This document shows positions 14,804 through 23,642 of a DNA stretch of 38,081 nucleotides, in pieces. Positions within the stretch are counted from its first letter, which is position 1, and each line of letters opens with the position of its first letter. The position numbers were made by a program, and so were the translations under genes. Under the pieces are notes generated by a model. That model did not search any database, was not told where the DNA came from, and saw only the letters and a list, made by a program, of their open reading frames with translations. The DNA is from Sphingopyxis sp. (GTDB taxonomy: Bacteria; Pseudomonadota; Alphaproteobacteria; Sphingomonadales; Sphingomonadaceae): NCBI RefSeq assembly GCF_019459305.1, contig NZ_JAIBES010000146.1, positions 1-38,081 of the forward strand, written 5' to 3'.

Positions 14804-15854
14804 ATTCGGGGCCGGTCACAGCCAAGCGTTGTTCGGCGCGGCCCATCGACAACAGGATCGGATCCGATGCCTGCCGCGCGGCAAAATCAGCCTTGCTCGC
14901 GATCCCTTGCCAGGTGATGCCGATCAGCGATTGCGCAATCGCCCCGCCGAGCGTGTCGCCGGGGCCGGGCAGGATGATGACGTCGGGCGCATATTCCTTG
15001 ACCGCGACCTGCACCGAGCGCGCAAAATCATAAGGCGCGAGGATCTGGTGGCCGAAGGTGTAGTCCCAGATCGCGGCGGGGTCGCTGGCGAAGCGGCGCC
15101 AGATGTGGCCGCGGCCATCGACCAGCGGAATCGCCGGCGTGCCGAACAGCGAGGCAGGCAGTTCGGCCTTGGCCTTGTCCGCGCTGCCGAACATCAGCGG
15201 GGTGTGGAAGGGGCCGTGGCCCGCGAGGCGCAGCGGATCGCGCCCGGGGGTCGGCGGCGCTTCGGCGAGCAGCGCGGCGAGGCCTGCCTCATCGCCCGCG
15301 AGCACGAGCATCCCGGCAAGGTCGATCGACAGCGCGAGCGCATGGTCGGGGCGCGCGGCGATGGCGGCGACGAGGCCCAGCAGTTGATCGCGGAGACCTG
15401 GGACCGGGCGCCAATTCTCGTCGACGACTTGCAGCAATATCTGCCCGCCGGGGCCGTGCGTCTGGCTGTTGAGGCCCATCGCATTGCTGATGCGGAAACC
15501 GTCCTCGACCGACACCGCGCCGCCAAGCGCCAGCGCGCTGTACCAGCCCATCGAATTGCCCGCGACCGCGACAACGTCAAATTGCTCGCGGTCGATACTG
15601 AGAAAATCGAGCGCGGTCGCGGTGTAGATCAGCGGTGCCGCGACGTCGCCGCGCATATGCGTGGCAACGCTGAAACGCTCGGCGCCGTCGAGTTCGGTCA
15701 CCGTCGGATGGCCGCGGTCACGTCGCTGGGCGTCGAAATTGGCGATGACATCGGCGAAGCGCGTGCCGTGCAGCCGCGCGATGCTGCCGAGTTCGCCCTT
15801 GCCATAGGTGCCGCGGCCGGGGGCGACGACGAGCGCAGTTTTGCGCGCGGTCAT
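14802..15854 (-). CDS. Malonyl-CoA:ACP transacylase-like acyltransferase (FabD-like)
   Basis: 350-aa alpha/beta acyltransferase. The nucleophile elbow is AVAGNSMGW with Ser101, and the catalytic histidine is H217 in GHGPFHTPL. The normal GHSxG is altered to GNSMG, and the N-terminal GQGSQ-type motif of FabD is replaced by PGRGTYGKG, so this is a divergent member rather than the housekeeping FabD. It would load an acyl group from CoA onto an acyl carrier protein or a similar thiol. Its ATG overlaps the E1 stop (ATGA), tightly coupling it to a 2-oxoacid dehydrogenase E1. No ACP or ketosynthase is nearby. The acyl specificity is unknown. Confidence 0.78.
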   Translation of the reverse strand: MTARKTALVVAPGRGTYGKGELGSIARLHGTRFADVIANFDAQRRDRGHPTVTELDGAERFSVATHMRGDVAAPLIYTATALDFLSIDREQFDVVAVAGNSMGWYSALALGGAVSVEDGFRISNAMGLNSQTHGPGGQILLQVVDENWRPVPGLRDQLLGLVAAIAARPDHALALSIDLAGMLVLAGDEAGLAALLAEAPPTPGRDPLRLAGHGPFHTPLMFGSADKAKAELPASLFGTPAIPLVDGRGHIWRRFASDPAAIWDYTFGHQILAPYDFARSVQVAVKEYAPDVIILPGPGDTLGGAIAQSLIGITWQGIASKADFAARQASDPILLSMGRAEQRLAVTGPE

Positions 15855-18052
15855 GCGAGCATCTCCTTTGCGGCGGCATAGATCGAATCGCGGCTCGGCA
15901 GGGTCAGGGTCGCGGCCTTGCCCAGCGGAATGAAGCTGTCGTCGGCGGCGATACGCTTCAGCTGTTTATCGGGAGTGCGTTCGACGAAAGTCGCCATCAG
16001 CGCCTCGCTCTGCGAGCCGGTGATGCGGCATTCGTCGACGATCAGGACGCGATTCGCATCGCCGACCGCGGCGACGAGCTTGTCTTCGTCGACCGGGCCG
16101 AGCCAGCGCAGGTCGATCACGCGCGCTTGGACGCCATCGGCGGCAAGCAATTTTTCCGCCTGCCGCGAGAGATAATAACCATTGCCATAGGTCACGATCG
16201 CCAGATCGGCACCGTCGCCATGGATGCCGACGTCGCCGAAATGGATCGACGCGCCGTCGCCCGGCGCTTCGTAGGTGCTGGTCCACAGACCATCGCCCTC
16301 TTCGTGAAGATCGCGGGTCATATAGAGCGCGATCGGTTCGACGAAGACGACCACCCGCTGCTCTTCACGCGCCAGCCTGACGCACTCGCGCAGCATCGCC
16401 ACCGCGTCGCGCCCGTTCGACGGCACCGCAAGAATGACGCCCGGAATATCGCGGAAGACGGCGAGGCTGTTGTCGTTGTGGAAATGGCCGCCGAAGCCCT
16501 TCTGGTACCCGAGCCCCGCAATGCGCAGCACCATCGGATTGGTATATTGGCCGTCCGAGAAGAAGCTGAGCGTCGCCGCCTCGCCGCGGATCTGGTCCTC
16601 GGCATTGTGGACATAAGCGAGGAACTGGATTTCGGGCATCGGCAGGAAGCCATTATGCGCCATGCCGATCGCGAGCCCGAGGATCGCCTGTTCGTCGAGC
16701 AAGGTGTTGACGACGCGCGCCGACCCGAAACGCTGGTGAAGCTTCGCGGTGACATTATAGACGCCGCCCTTTGGCCCGACATCCTCGCCCATGACGGCGA
16801 TTTCCTTGTGCGCGAGCATCAGGTCGGCCAGCGCCCAGCTCAAGAGCCGCGCCATATGCTGCGGCTTGTCCATCGCGCCGGCATCGCTGCCGAACATCGT
16901 CTTGCGGTCTTCGTCCGACGGGGTGTTCATGCGGGCGATGTCGCGCCGGGGCGGGACGATGCTTTTCATGACGTGCGCGGCGGTGGTGATCTTCGGGCGC
17001 AGGATCGCGGCCTCGGCTTGCCGCGCGAGGGTGGCGCCGATCTCCTCATAGGCATCGGCGATGTCGGCGGAAGTCATCCACCCTTGCTGCGCCATCAGCG
17101 CCGCGCCCGCGAGCAGCGGATCGCGTGCCTCGTCGGCCTCGATCAGCCCCTTGGGCAGATAGGCGCCCTGCACGTCGGACCCGGCGTGACCATAGAGCCG
17201 CACCGTTGCCATGTGGAGAAACACCGGCTTGCGATACCGCCGCGCATAGTCGGCGGCTTCGCATGCGCCGGCATAGGCCGACACAAGGTCGCTGCCGTCA
17301 CATTTGATGTAATGCAGTCCGGCTCGGTGGCGGAACTGCGCCTCGATCCAGCCGGTCGGGGTGCGCGTCGAAATGCCGATCCCATTGTCTTCGCACAGGA
17401 AGATCAGCGGCATCGGCGAGCCCTGGAACGCTGCCCAGCCCGCGGTGTTGAACGCGCCCTGCGCGGTCGAATGGTTCGCCGAGGCGTCGCCGAAGCTGGT
17501 CAGCACGACGGCATCGTCGGGCAGTGGCAGCCCGGTCATGCCAAGACGGCGCGCGATACCGATCGAGAAGGCGGCGCCGACCGCCTTCGGCAGATGCGAG
17601 GCGATCGTCGAGGTTTGCGGCGGGATATTGAGCGCTTTCGATCCGATCACCTTGTGGCGCCCGCCCGAAATCTGGTCTTCGGATGAGGCCGCAAAGCTGA
17701 GCAGCATGTCCCAAGTCGGGGTCTGCCCCGGCACGTGCCGCGCGCGGTGCAGCTGGAAAGCGTTCGAGCGATAATGGAGGAACGCCATGTCGGTGACGCG
17801 CAGCGCCGCGGCGACCGCGGCGTTGCCTTCATGCCCCGACGATCCGATCGTGTAGAAACCTTCGCCCCGCGCCTGTAGCGTGCGCGACAGCCGGTCCATC
17901 TGGCGGCTGGTCAGCTGCGACAGGAAAATATCGGTCGCGTCGGCGCGCGACAGGCGCGCGGTCGCCGGATCGGGCGCATCGGCGCGGTCCGGCAAGCGGC
18001 CGCCCGCCAACGCGCCGAGGAATTTTTCATGTACTGCCTGCGCCGCGTCCAC
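15851..18052 (-). CDS. Thiamine-diphosphate 2-oxoacid dehydrogenase E1, fused alpha and beta subunits
   Basis: About 733 aa. The N-terminal half is an E1-alpha domain with the ThDP motif FGDASANHSTAQGAFN (near 190) ending at CEDNGIGIS (near 222-230). The C-terminal half from about residue 385 is a transketolase-like E1-beta domain (AVMGEDVGPKGGVYNVT; LDEQAILGLAIGMA) plus the transketolase C domain (VDECRITGSQSEAL). Fused E1 proteins of this type act on branched-chain 2-oxoacids. AGGAGG directly abuts the ATG at 18058, so the GTG at 18052, 6 nt after it, is the likelier start. No E2 or E3 genes are in the window; the only operon partner is the acyltransferase. A dyad at 18092-18109 may regulate it. 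Confidence 0.86.
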   Translation of the reverse strand: MDAAQAVHEKFLGALAGGRLPDRADAPDPATARLSRADATDIFLSQLTSRQMDRLSRTLQARGEGFYTIGSSGHEGNAAVAAALRVTDMAFLHYRSNAFQLHRARHVPGQTPTWDMLLSFAASSEDQISGGRHKVIGSKALNIPPQTSTIASHLPKAVGAAFSIGIARRLGMTGLPLPDDAVVLTSFGDASANHSTAQGAFNTAGWAAFQGSPMPLIFLCEDNGIGISTRTPTGWIEAQFRHRAGLHYIKCDGSDLVSAYAGACEAADYARRYRKPVFLHMATVRLYGHAGSDVQGAYLPKGLIEADEARDPLLAGAALMAQQGWMTSADIADAYEEIGATLARQAEAAILRPKITTAAHVMKSIVPPRRDIARMNTPSDEDRKTMFGSDAGAMDKPQHMARLLSWALADLMLAHKEIAVMGEDVGPKGGVYNVTAKLHQRFGSARVVNTLLDEQAILGLAIGMAHNGFLPMPEIQFLAYVHNAEDQIRGEAATLSFFSDGQYTNPMVLRIAGLGYQKGFGGHFHNDNSLAVFRDIPGVILAVPSNGRDAVAMLRECVRLAREEQRVVVFVEPIALYMTRDLHEEGDGLWTSTYEAPGDGASIHFGDVGIHGDGADLAIVTYGNGYYLSRQAEKLLAADGVQARVIDLRWLGPVDEDKLVAAVGDANRVLIVDECRITGSQSEALMATFVERTPDKQLKRIAADDSFIPLGKAATLTLPSRDSIYAAAKEMLA

Positions 18053-18091
18053 CGACATCCTCCTGTTCGGCCTTTTGCCTGATTGCCCACG

Positions 18092-18109
18092 TGGTTACGC
18101 GCGCAACCA
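18092..18109. promoter_or_regulatory. 18-bp palindrome upstream of the E1 gene
   Basis: TGGTTACGCGCGCAACCA is self-complementary except for one mismatched pair (A/C at positions 6 and 13). It lies about 35-55 nt upstream of the E1 start and 125 nt upstream of the divergent DUF4129 gene. It has the size and symmetry of a dimeric repressor operator. The binding protein is unknown. Confidence 0.4.
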
Positions 18110-18233
18110 TCGGCCCCATGCGGCAGCGCGCTATAACGGGGCAGACCGGTACGCAAGCATCTCTTGCCTTGGCGCGCCGCCTCGCGCTACGCCTTGGCGC
18201 GATGACAATGCACGGCGGAACAGTCTTTTGGGC

Positions 18234-18938
18234 ATGATGTCGCTGTGGATCACCCAGGCGTCAGCGGCCGCCGATGCTTCGAGCGCGGGCGGCGGCTGGC
18301 TGATCGATCCCGAGCTCGTCGATCCCGCCTATAGCCAGACGATCGCGGGCGGCGAAATCCAGACGGTATTTCCACCGCCCCCGCCCCCGCCGCCACCGAC
18401 CCCCGAATGGCTGAGGTCGCTGTTCGACATGATCGGCAGCTTTTTCCAATGGAGCGCGCCCGCCGCCAAGCCTTTGCTGTGGATCGGCGTCGCGCTGCTG
18501 GCACTGTTTTTGCTCTATCATTTTGCCCCCGCCTTTGCGCGCTGGGTCGACAATCTGCCGTTCCGGCGCAAGGCGGGCAATGATGACGGCACAGATGATG
18601 TCGGGCTGGCCGAAGCTGGGGCGGCGCGCGCGTTGCTGAGCGAGGCCGATGCGCTGGCGGCAGAGGGGCGCTTTGCCGAAGCCGTCCACCTGCTGCTCTA
18701 TCGCAGCGTCGAAGATATCGAAGGCCGCCGCCCTGGGCTGGTCAAGCCCGCGATGACCTCACGCGACCTCGCCGAAGCGCGCGATTTGCCAGGGGTTGCC
18801 CGCGACGCATTCAGCCGCATCGCGCGTGCGGTCGAGATCAGCCTGTTCGGCGGGCGTTTGATCGACGCCAACGCTTGGCAACAATGCCGCAGCGCCTATG
18901 CCGAACTGACGGTGCCAAAGAATTGGGCGCGGACATGA
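18234..18938 (+). CDS. DUF4129-type membrane protein of the MoxR cluster
   Basis: About 234 aa. The N-terminus is short and hydrophobic, a long proline run lies near residues 46-54, a single transmembrane helix follows at about 79-100 (LLWIGVALLALFLLYHF), and a soluble DUF4129 domain (LLSEADALAAEGRFAEAVHLLLYRS...RDAFSRIARAVEISLFGG) ends the protein. DUF4129 domains accompany MoxR/DUF58 systems and transglutaminase-like proteins. The start may be ATG 18234 or 18237; no strong ribosome site is seen. The stop overlaps the next ATG (ATGA), starting a six-gene co-oriented cluster. Confidence 0.78.
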   Translation: MMSLWITQASAAADASSAGGGWLIDPELVDPAYSQTIAGGEIQTVFPPPPPPPPPTPEWLRSLFDMIGSFFQWSAPAAKPLLWIGVALLALFLLYHFAPAFARWVDNLPFRRKAGNDDGTDDVGLAEAGAARALLSEADALAAEGRFAEAVHLLLYRSVEDIEGRRPGLVKPAMTSRDLAEARDLPGVARDAFSRIARAVEISLFGGRLIDANAWQQCRSAYAELTVPKNWART

Positions 18939-20167
18939 GCGGCGGGGTAGCAAGCGACGGCGGGTTCAACCCGCGCCTGATCGCGGGCGTCGTCGCGATC
19001 GGCGTGATCGCGTTCATCGCGCTGTGGGCGCTGATCGCGCTGGGTCCGCAGCTGAACAGCGGCAACGACGGCGGCGGCCATGCGCTGTCGAAGGCCGCGC
19101 CGGGTTACGCCGGAATCGTCGACCTGCTCGAACGCAGCGACGCCGCGGTGGACCTCCGCCGCCGCGAAGAAGCGCCGACGCTGGAGGATCCCGAATTGTT
19201 GATCCTCACCCCTAGCCATACCACCAAGGCCGACGACCTTGCCCGTCTGATCAGCGAACAGCGCGGCGGGGCGGTGCTGATCATATTGCCGAAATGGCGG
19301 ACCGGCCGCCATCCGTCGAAAGCGGGTTGGGCAGGGGGCGGCTTTGCGTCCGCGCCGTCGCCCAAGATGCTGCCGCCCGCTGCTGGACGCATCGACAAGA
19401 TCGGCAGCGAGCCCAACGCGCGCGGCGCGCAAGCGAAAGGCCATCTGGGCGGCTATCCGATGACGCTGACGCTGCCCAACCTGCGCACGCAGGTGCTGAA
19501 CGCGCCCGATATGGAGACGTTGATCGCCTTTCCGCACGGCGGCGCGGTGCTGGCGAAGCAGCCCGATGCGCCGATTTACATCCTGTCCGATCCCGACTTC
19601 GTCAACAATCTGGCCTTCGTGAACCGCGATCGCGCCCGCGCGGCGGCGATGCTGGTCGATGCGGTGGCCGAGGATGCGGGGGCATATAGCGTCGCGTTCG
19701 ACGTGACGCTGAACGGCTTTGGCAGCCAGCGCTCGTTGCTGCGCTTTGCGTTCGTGCCGCCGTTCATCGGCATCACCCTGTGCCTTATCGCCGCGGGGCT
19801 GCTTGCATTGTGGCAGGCGTGGATGCGCTTCGGCCCGGCGCTGAAACCAGCGCGCGCAATTGCGGTATCGAAAGCGGCGCTGATCGCCAACAGCGCCGAC
19901 CTGATCAAACAGGCGCGGCGTGAGCTCGACGGCGCCGATGCCTATGTCCGCAGCCAGCGCAGCGCGATTGCGCGGCGGTTGCACGCGCCGGGCGGGCTGG
20001 ACGACGCCGCGACCGACCGCTGGATCGACAAGCATCTGCGCGTCGGCGGCGAAACATTTTCCGCACTCGCACGGCGGCTGCCGCTCGCGCGCAACACTCA
20101 TGAGTTTTTGGCAGACGCGCAGGCGCTGCACGACATCAGGAAGGATTTACTGCGTGACAGCCAATAA
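18935..20167 (+). CDS. DUF4350 domain membrane protein of the MoxR cluster
   Basis: 410 aa. A transmembrane helix at about 14-37 is followed by a DUF4350 Rossmann-like region ([33 protein letters not shown]), a second membrane segment near 270-295 ([21 protein letters not shown]) and a helical C-terminal tail. DUF4350 proteins are a regular but uncharacterised component beside MoxR ATPases. It overlaps the upstream stop by 4 nt and the MoxR start by 14 nt, so all three are probably translated from one message. Confidence 0.78.
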   Translation: MSGGVASDGGFNPRLIAGVVAIGVIAFIALWALIALGPQLNSGNDGGGHALSKAAPGYAGIVDLLERSDAAVDLRRREEAPTLEDPELLILTPSHTTKADDLARLISEQRGGAVLIILPKWRTGRHPSKAGWAGGGFASAPSPKMLPPAAGRIDKIGSEPNARGAQAKGHLGGYPMTLTLPNLRTQVLNAPDMETLIAFPHGGAVLAKQPDAPIYILSDPDFVNNLAFVNRDRARAAAMLVDAVAEDAGAYSVAFDVTLNGFGSQRSLLRFAFVPPFIGITLCLIAAGLLALWQAWMRFGPALKPARAIAVSKAALIANSADLIKQARRELDGADAYVRSQRSAIARRLHAPGGLDDAATDRWIDKHLRVGGETFSALARRLPLARNTHEFLADAQALHDIRKDLLRDSQ

Positions 20168-21131
20168 TATCGCACCAGGAGTGGGAGGCGTCCAGGCGCT
20201 CGGCGCCGCGATCGAGGCCGAGGTCGCCAAGGTCGTGTTCGGGCAGGGACCGCTGACCCGCATGGTGACGATCGCGCTGCTCGCGGGCGGCCATGTGCTG
20301 CTCGAAGGCCCGCCGGGAACCGCGAAGACCTTGCTCGCGCAGGCGTTCGCGCGCGCGACGGGCCTCGATTTCGGGCGCATCCAGTTCACTCCCGACCTGA
20401 TGCCGGGCGACATCCTGGGGTCGAACCTGTTCAACTTCCAGACGTCGAGCTTCACCCTGACCAAGGGGCCGATCTTTACCGAGCTGCTGCTCGCCGACGA
20501 AATCAACCGCACCCCGCCCAAGACGCAGGCCGCACTGCTCGAAGCGATGCAGGAACGCCGCGTGACGATCAACGGCGAGGCGCATGTGATGAGCCCGCGC
20601 TTCACCGTGCTGGCAACGCAGAACCCGATCGAGCAGCAAGGCGTCTATCCGCTGCCCGAGGCGCAGCTCGACCGTTTCCTGTTCAAGCTGGTCGTCGATT
20701 ATCCCGCCGCCGATGAGGAACGACGCATCGTCGCCGACCATGGCGGGCGCTTCAAAAGTCCCGCAGTCGCCGATTTTGGAGTGACCGAAGTCGCGAATGC
20801 GAAAACGATCGAAGCCGCGATCGACACGATCGCCACGGTACGGCTGGCCGACGAGATCGTCGACTACATCGTCCGGCTCGTCCGGGCGACGCGCGAGAGC
20901 GCCGATCTGGAATGCGGCGCCTCGCCCCGCGCCGCGACATTGCTGGCGCGCGCCGCCTGCGCCGCGGCGGCGCTAGACGGGCGCGATTATGTGATTCCCG
21001 ACGACATCCAGCGCCTCGCGTCGGGCGTGCTGCGCCACCGCGTCATCCTGTCGGCGGCGGCGGAGATCGAAGGGCGCAGCGTCGAAGAGGTCGTCGCGGC
21101 GCTGCTCGACCTCGAAGAAGTCCCGCGGTGA
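20154..21131 (+). CDS. MoxR-family AAA+ ATPase
   Basis: 325-aa cytoplasmic ATPase, thought to act as a chaperone that matures or activates partner complexes together with DUF58/VWA proteins. Walker A is GPPGTAKT (52-59) and Walker B is LLLADE followed by INR (111-119). The MoxR signature [15 protein letters not shown] and the sensor-1 region [20 protein letters not shown] are both clear, with the ATPase lid at the C-terminus. The GTG start at 20154 has AGGAAGG 9 nt upstream and lies inside the end of the DUF4350 gene. Downstream, a palindromic repeat separates it from the DUF58 gene. Confidence 0.92.
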   Translation: MTANNIAPGVGGVQALGAAIEAEVAKVVFGQGPLTRMVTIALLAGGHVLLEGPPGTAKTLLAQAFARATGLDFGRIQFTPDLMPGDILGSNLFNFQTSSFTLTKGPIFTELLLADEINRTPPKTQAALLEAMQERRVTINGEAHVMSPRFTVLATQNPIEQQGVYPLPEAQLDRFLFKLVVDYPAADEERRIVADHGGRFKSPAVADFGVTEVANAKTIEAAIDTIATVRLADEIVDYIVRLVRATRESADLECGASPRAATLLARAACAAAALDGRDYVIPDDIQRLASGVLRHRVILSAAAEIEGRSVEEVVAALLDLEEVPR

Positions 21132-21149
21132 TCGGCACCTGCAATCGAT

Positions 21150-21281
21150 CCTGCCTGTCGCGCCGCGATGGGGAGGGGGACCGTCGCCGAAGGCGATGGT
21201 GGAGGGGCGGCGACCTTCGCGCCAAAGCCCCTCCGCCAGCGCTTCGCGCTGCCACCTCCCCATGGCTCCGCCACAGGGAGG
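21150..21281. repeat. Palindromic dispersed intergenic element, copy A
   Basis: A 132-bp element with imperfect inverted ends of about 27 bp. The left end runs CCTGCCTGTCGCG...GATGGGGAGG and the right end runs CCTCCCCATGG...CCACAGGGAGG. A G/C-rich middle contains smaller hairpins such as GCGCTTCGCGC. It matches the 134-bp element at 25802-25935 at both ends while the centres differ. It interrupts an otherwise overlapping operon between MoxR and DUF58, so it could attenuate or stabilise the message. Its right end also supplies the GGGAGG used as the DUF58 ribosome site. Confidence 0.75.
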
Positions 21282-21291
21282 CTCTATCCCT

Positions 21292-22608
21292 ATGATCTAC
21301 CCAACCCGCCGGGCGATCTATCTGCTGCTGCTCGGCGCCCCGATCGCGCTCGCGCTCGGGCTGGTGCGGCCCGAGCTGTGGCTGGTCGCGCCCGGGTGGA
21401 TCGGGGTGATCGTCGCGTGCCTGATCCTCGACACCATCGCGGGGGCGAGTCCGCGCCACCTCGCGCTCGACGCCCGTTTTCCGCATCAGGTCGGGGTCGG
21501 TGATCCGTTCGACCTGGCGCTGACGGCGACCGGGCCAGCGGTGCCGCCGCGCGCCGAACTGGCGCTCGCGCTCGACGAGCGGTTCGTCGAGGGCGGACGA
21601 CTCGCAGGCGATATGCGCAGCACGAGCGGCAGCGAAGCTTTGACCAGCACCCTTTCGCTCACCGCCTCGCGGCGCGGACAGGCATTGATCGAGGCGCTGT
21701 GGATCCGCTGGGCCGGGCCGCTCGGGCTGGTGTGGAAACAGCGCCGCTTTGGGATCGACGGCGCGATCAGCGTCGTCCCCAGCCTGCGCGCGGTCACCGA
21801 CGAAGGCAGCCGGCTGTTCCAGCGCAACAGCTGGTTCGGACTGCGCCAGCAGCGCCTGCGCGGCGAAGGCACAGAATTCGAAGCGCTCGCCGAATATCAG
21901 CCGGGGATGGACCGCCGCGCGATCGACTGGAACGCGTCGGCGCGCCACGTCAAACTGCTCGCCAAGGAATATCGCGTCGAACGCGACAACCGCGTGGTGC
22001 TGGCGATCGACAGCGGGCGCACGATGGCCGAACCCGTCGGCGGCATGCCGCGCGTCGATCGCGCGGTGTCGGCGGCGCTGCTGCTCGCCTATGTCGGGCT
22101 GAAACTGAACGACCGCATCAGCCTGTTCTCCTTTGCCGCCAAGCCGCACACGCTGACCCCCGCCTATATGCACACGCAGGATTTTCCGGCACTGCAGCGC
22201 ACCGCGAGCCTGATCGATTATGCGCACGTCGAAAGCAATTTCACCCTCGCGCTGACGACGCTTGGCGCCCAGCTCAACCGCCGCTCGCTGATCATCCTGT
22301 TCACCGAATTCACCGACGCCACCAGCGCTGACCTGATGATCCGCGCCGCCGGACGGCTGGTGAAGAAACACCGGCTGCTGTTCGTCGTCATCAAGGATGA
22401 AGAGGTCGAAAGCGAGGAACGTCGCCGCCCCGAAACCGGCGCCGACGTCACGCGATCGAACGTCGCCGCAGCAATGCTGCGCGACCGCCAGCTGGTGATC
22501 GCTCGGTTGCAAAGGCTCGGCGCCGATGTCGTCGAAGTGCCCGCTGACGCGATGGGGGCGAGAGCGGTCGAAGCCTATCTCGGCATCAAGCGGGCGGGCA
22601 CCTTATGA
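21292..22608 (+). CDS. DUF58 / VWA-like membrane protein of the MoxR cluster
   Basis: 438 aa. Two N-terminal transmembrane helices (AIYLLLLGAPIALALGL; LVAPGWIGVIVACLIL) precede a beta-rich region. The DUF58 core follows (GEGTEFEALAEYQPGMDRR, then IDWNASARHVKLLAKEY), merging into a VWA-like fold with a MIDAS-type VLAIDSGRTM. This is the usual partner of MoxR. The start at 21292 follows GGGAGG by 10 nt, part of the preceding repeat element. The stop overlaps the SpoIIM-like ATG. Confidence 0.87.
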   Translation: MIYPTRRAIYLLLLGAPIALALGLVRPELWLVAPGWIGVIVACLILDTIAGASPRHLALDARFPHQVGVGDPFDLALTATGPAVPPRAELALALDERFVEGGRLAGDMRSTSGSEALTSTLSLTASRRGQALIEALWIRWAGPLGLVWKQRRFGIDGAISVVPSLRAVTDEGSRLFQRNSWFGLRQQRLRGEGTEFEALAEYQPGMDRRAIDWNASARHVKLLAKEYRVERDNRVVLAIDSGRTMAEPVGGMPRVDRAVSAALLLAYVGLKLNDRISLFSFAAKPHTLTPAYMHTQDFPALQRTASLIDYAHVESNFTLALTTLGAQLNRRSLIILFTEFTDATSADLMIRAAGRLVKKHRLLFVVIKDEEVESEERRRPETGADVTRSNVAAAMLRDRQLVIARLQRLGADVVEVPADAMGARAVEAYLGIKRAGTL

Positions 22609-23642
22609 TCCCCGCGGCCGCCCCGACGCGCGCCCTCGACGCACCGAGCTTTTCGACCGGCCGCTTTCGTGCCGAACGCGAGGCCGACTGGATCGCGTTC
22701 GACCTGCTGCTTACCAAGCTCGAGAAAAAGGGTGTCAAGGCGCTGACCAGCGACGAGCTGTTGCAACTGCCCCTGCTCTATCGCGCCACGCTGTCGTCGC
22801 TGTCGATCGCGCGCGCGACCAGCCTCGACAAGGCGTTGCTCGATCATCTCGAGGCGCTGTCGATCCGCGGCTATTTCCTCGTGTATGGCGTGCGCGAGAC
22901 GCGTTGGAGCCGCATCCGGCGCTTCGTCCTCTACGACTGGCCCGCCGCGGTGCGGTCGGTGTGGAAAGAGACGATTATCATTTCGCTGATCATCCTGCTC
23001 GGCGCGATCACCAGCTACTCACTCGTCGCCAACAACCCTGAATGGTATTATAATTTCGTCGGCGAAGACATGGCGGGCGGCCGCGATCCACGCGCCACCG
23101 CCGAATATCTGCAATCGACGCTGGGGCATGGCAAGGCGGCGAGCGAGGGCGAAAGCGGCCTGCACGTCTTTGCGACCTATTTGTTCACGCACAACAGCCG
23201 CGTGTCGATCCTGTCCTTTGCGCTGGGATTTGCCTTTGGCGTGCCGACGATGATGCTCGAATATTATCAGGGGATCGGGCTGGGCGCGATGATGGCGGTG
23301 TTTGCCGGCAAGGGACTGGGTTTCGACTTCGGTGGCTGGCTGTTCATCCACGGTACCACCGAATTGTTCGCCGCGGCACTGTCGGGCGCCGCCGGGCTGC
23401 GCATCGGCGCCGCGGTCGTTTTCCCCGGCGCGCGCAGCCGGTTACAGGCGGCGGCGGAGGCGGGGCGGACCGCGGGCAAGGTGATGATCGGGGTCATATT
23501 GATGCTGTTCATGGCCGGACTGCTCGAAGGGTTCGGCCGCCAGCTGATCACCGACACGATGCTGCGTTATGGCATCGGCACGCTGATGCTGCTGTTCTGG
23601 ATCGCCTATTATTATATCCCGCGGCGCGAGGATGTGACATGA
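22605..23642 (+). CDS. SpoIIM-like (DUF95) integral membrane protein
   Basis: 345 aa with a soluble N-terminal helical region (EADWIAFDLLLTKLEKKG) and about five hydrophobic helices (IIISLIILLGAITSYSL; VSILSFALGFAFGVPTMML; GVILMLFMAGLLEGFG; GTLMLLFWIAYYY). FIHGTTELFAAALSGAAGL is the conserved H-G-x-x-E segment of the SpoIIM family. The organism type does not sporulate. In this setting the family is a stable partner of MoxR/RDD genes with unknown function. Both ends overlap neighbours by ATGA. Confidence 0.84.
   Translation: MIPAAAPTRALDAPSFSTGRFRAEREADWIAFDLLLTKLEKKGVKALTSDELLQLPLLYRATLSSLSIARATSLDKALLDHLEALSIRGYFLVYGVRETRWSRIRRFVLYDWPAAVRSVWKETIIISLIILLGAITSYSLVANNPEWYYNFVGEDMAGGRDPRATAEYLQSTLGHGKAASEGESGLHVFATYLFTHNSRVSILSFALGFAFGVPTMMLEYYQGIGLGAMMAVFAGKGLGFDFGGWLFIHGTTELFAAALSGAAGLRIGAAVVFPGARSRLQAAAEAGRTAGKVMIGVILMLFMAGLLEGFGRQLITDTMLRYGIGTLMLLFWIAYYYIPRREDVT

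Noticed and set aside
14526..15881. 451-codon plus-strand frame over the acyltransferase gene
   Set aside because: The minus strand carries the catalytic Ser and His motifs and an ATGA overlap with E1. This frame is only its shadow.
16127..17686. 519-codon open frame antisense to the E1 gene
   Set aside because: The opposite strand encodes both E1 domains with clear ThDP motifs. This frame shows no family features.
22605..23642. Sporulation function for the SpoIIM-like gene
   Set aside because: The family name is historical. The gene belongs to a MoxR/RDD cluster in a non-sporulating type of organism.
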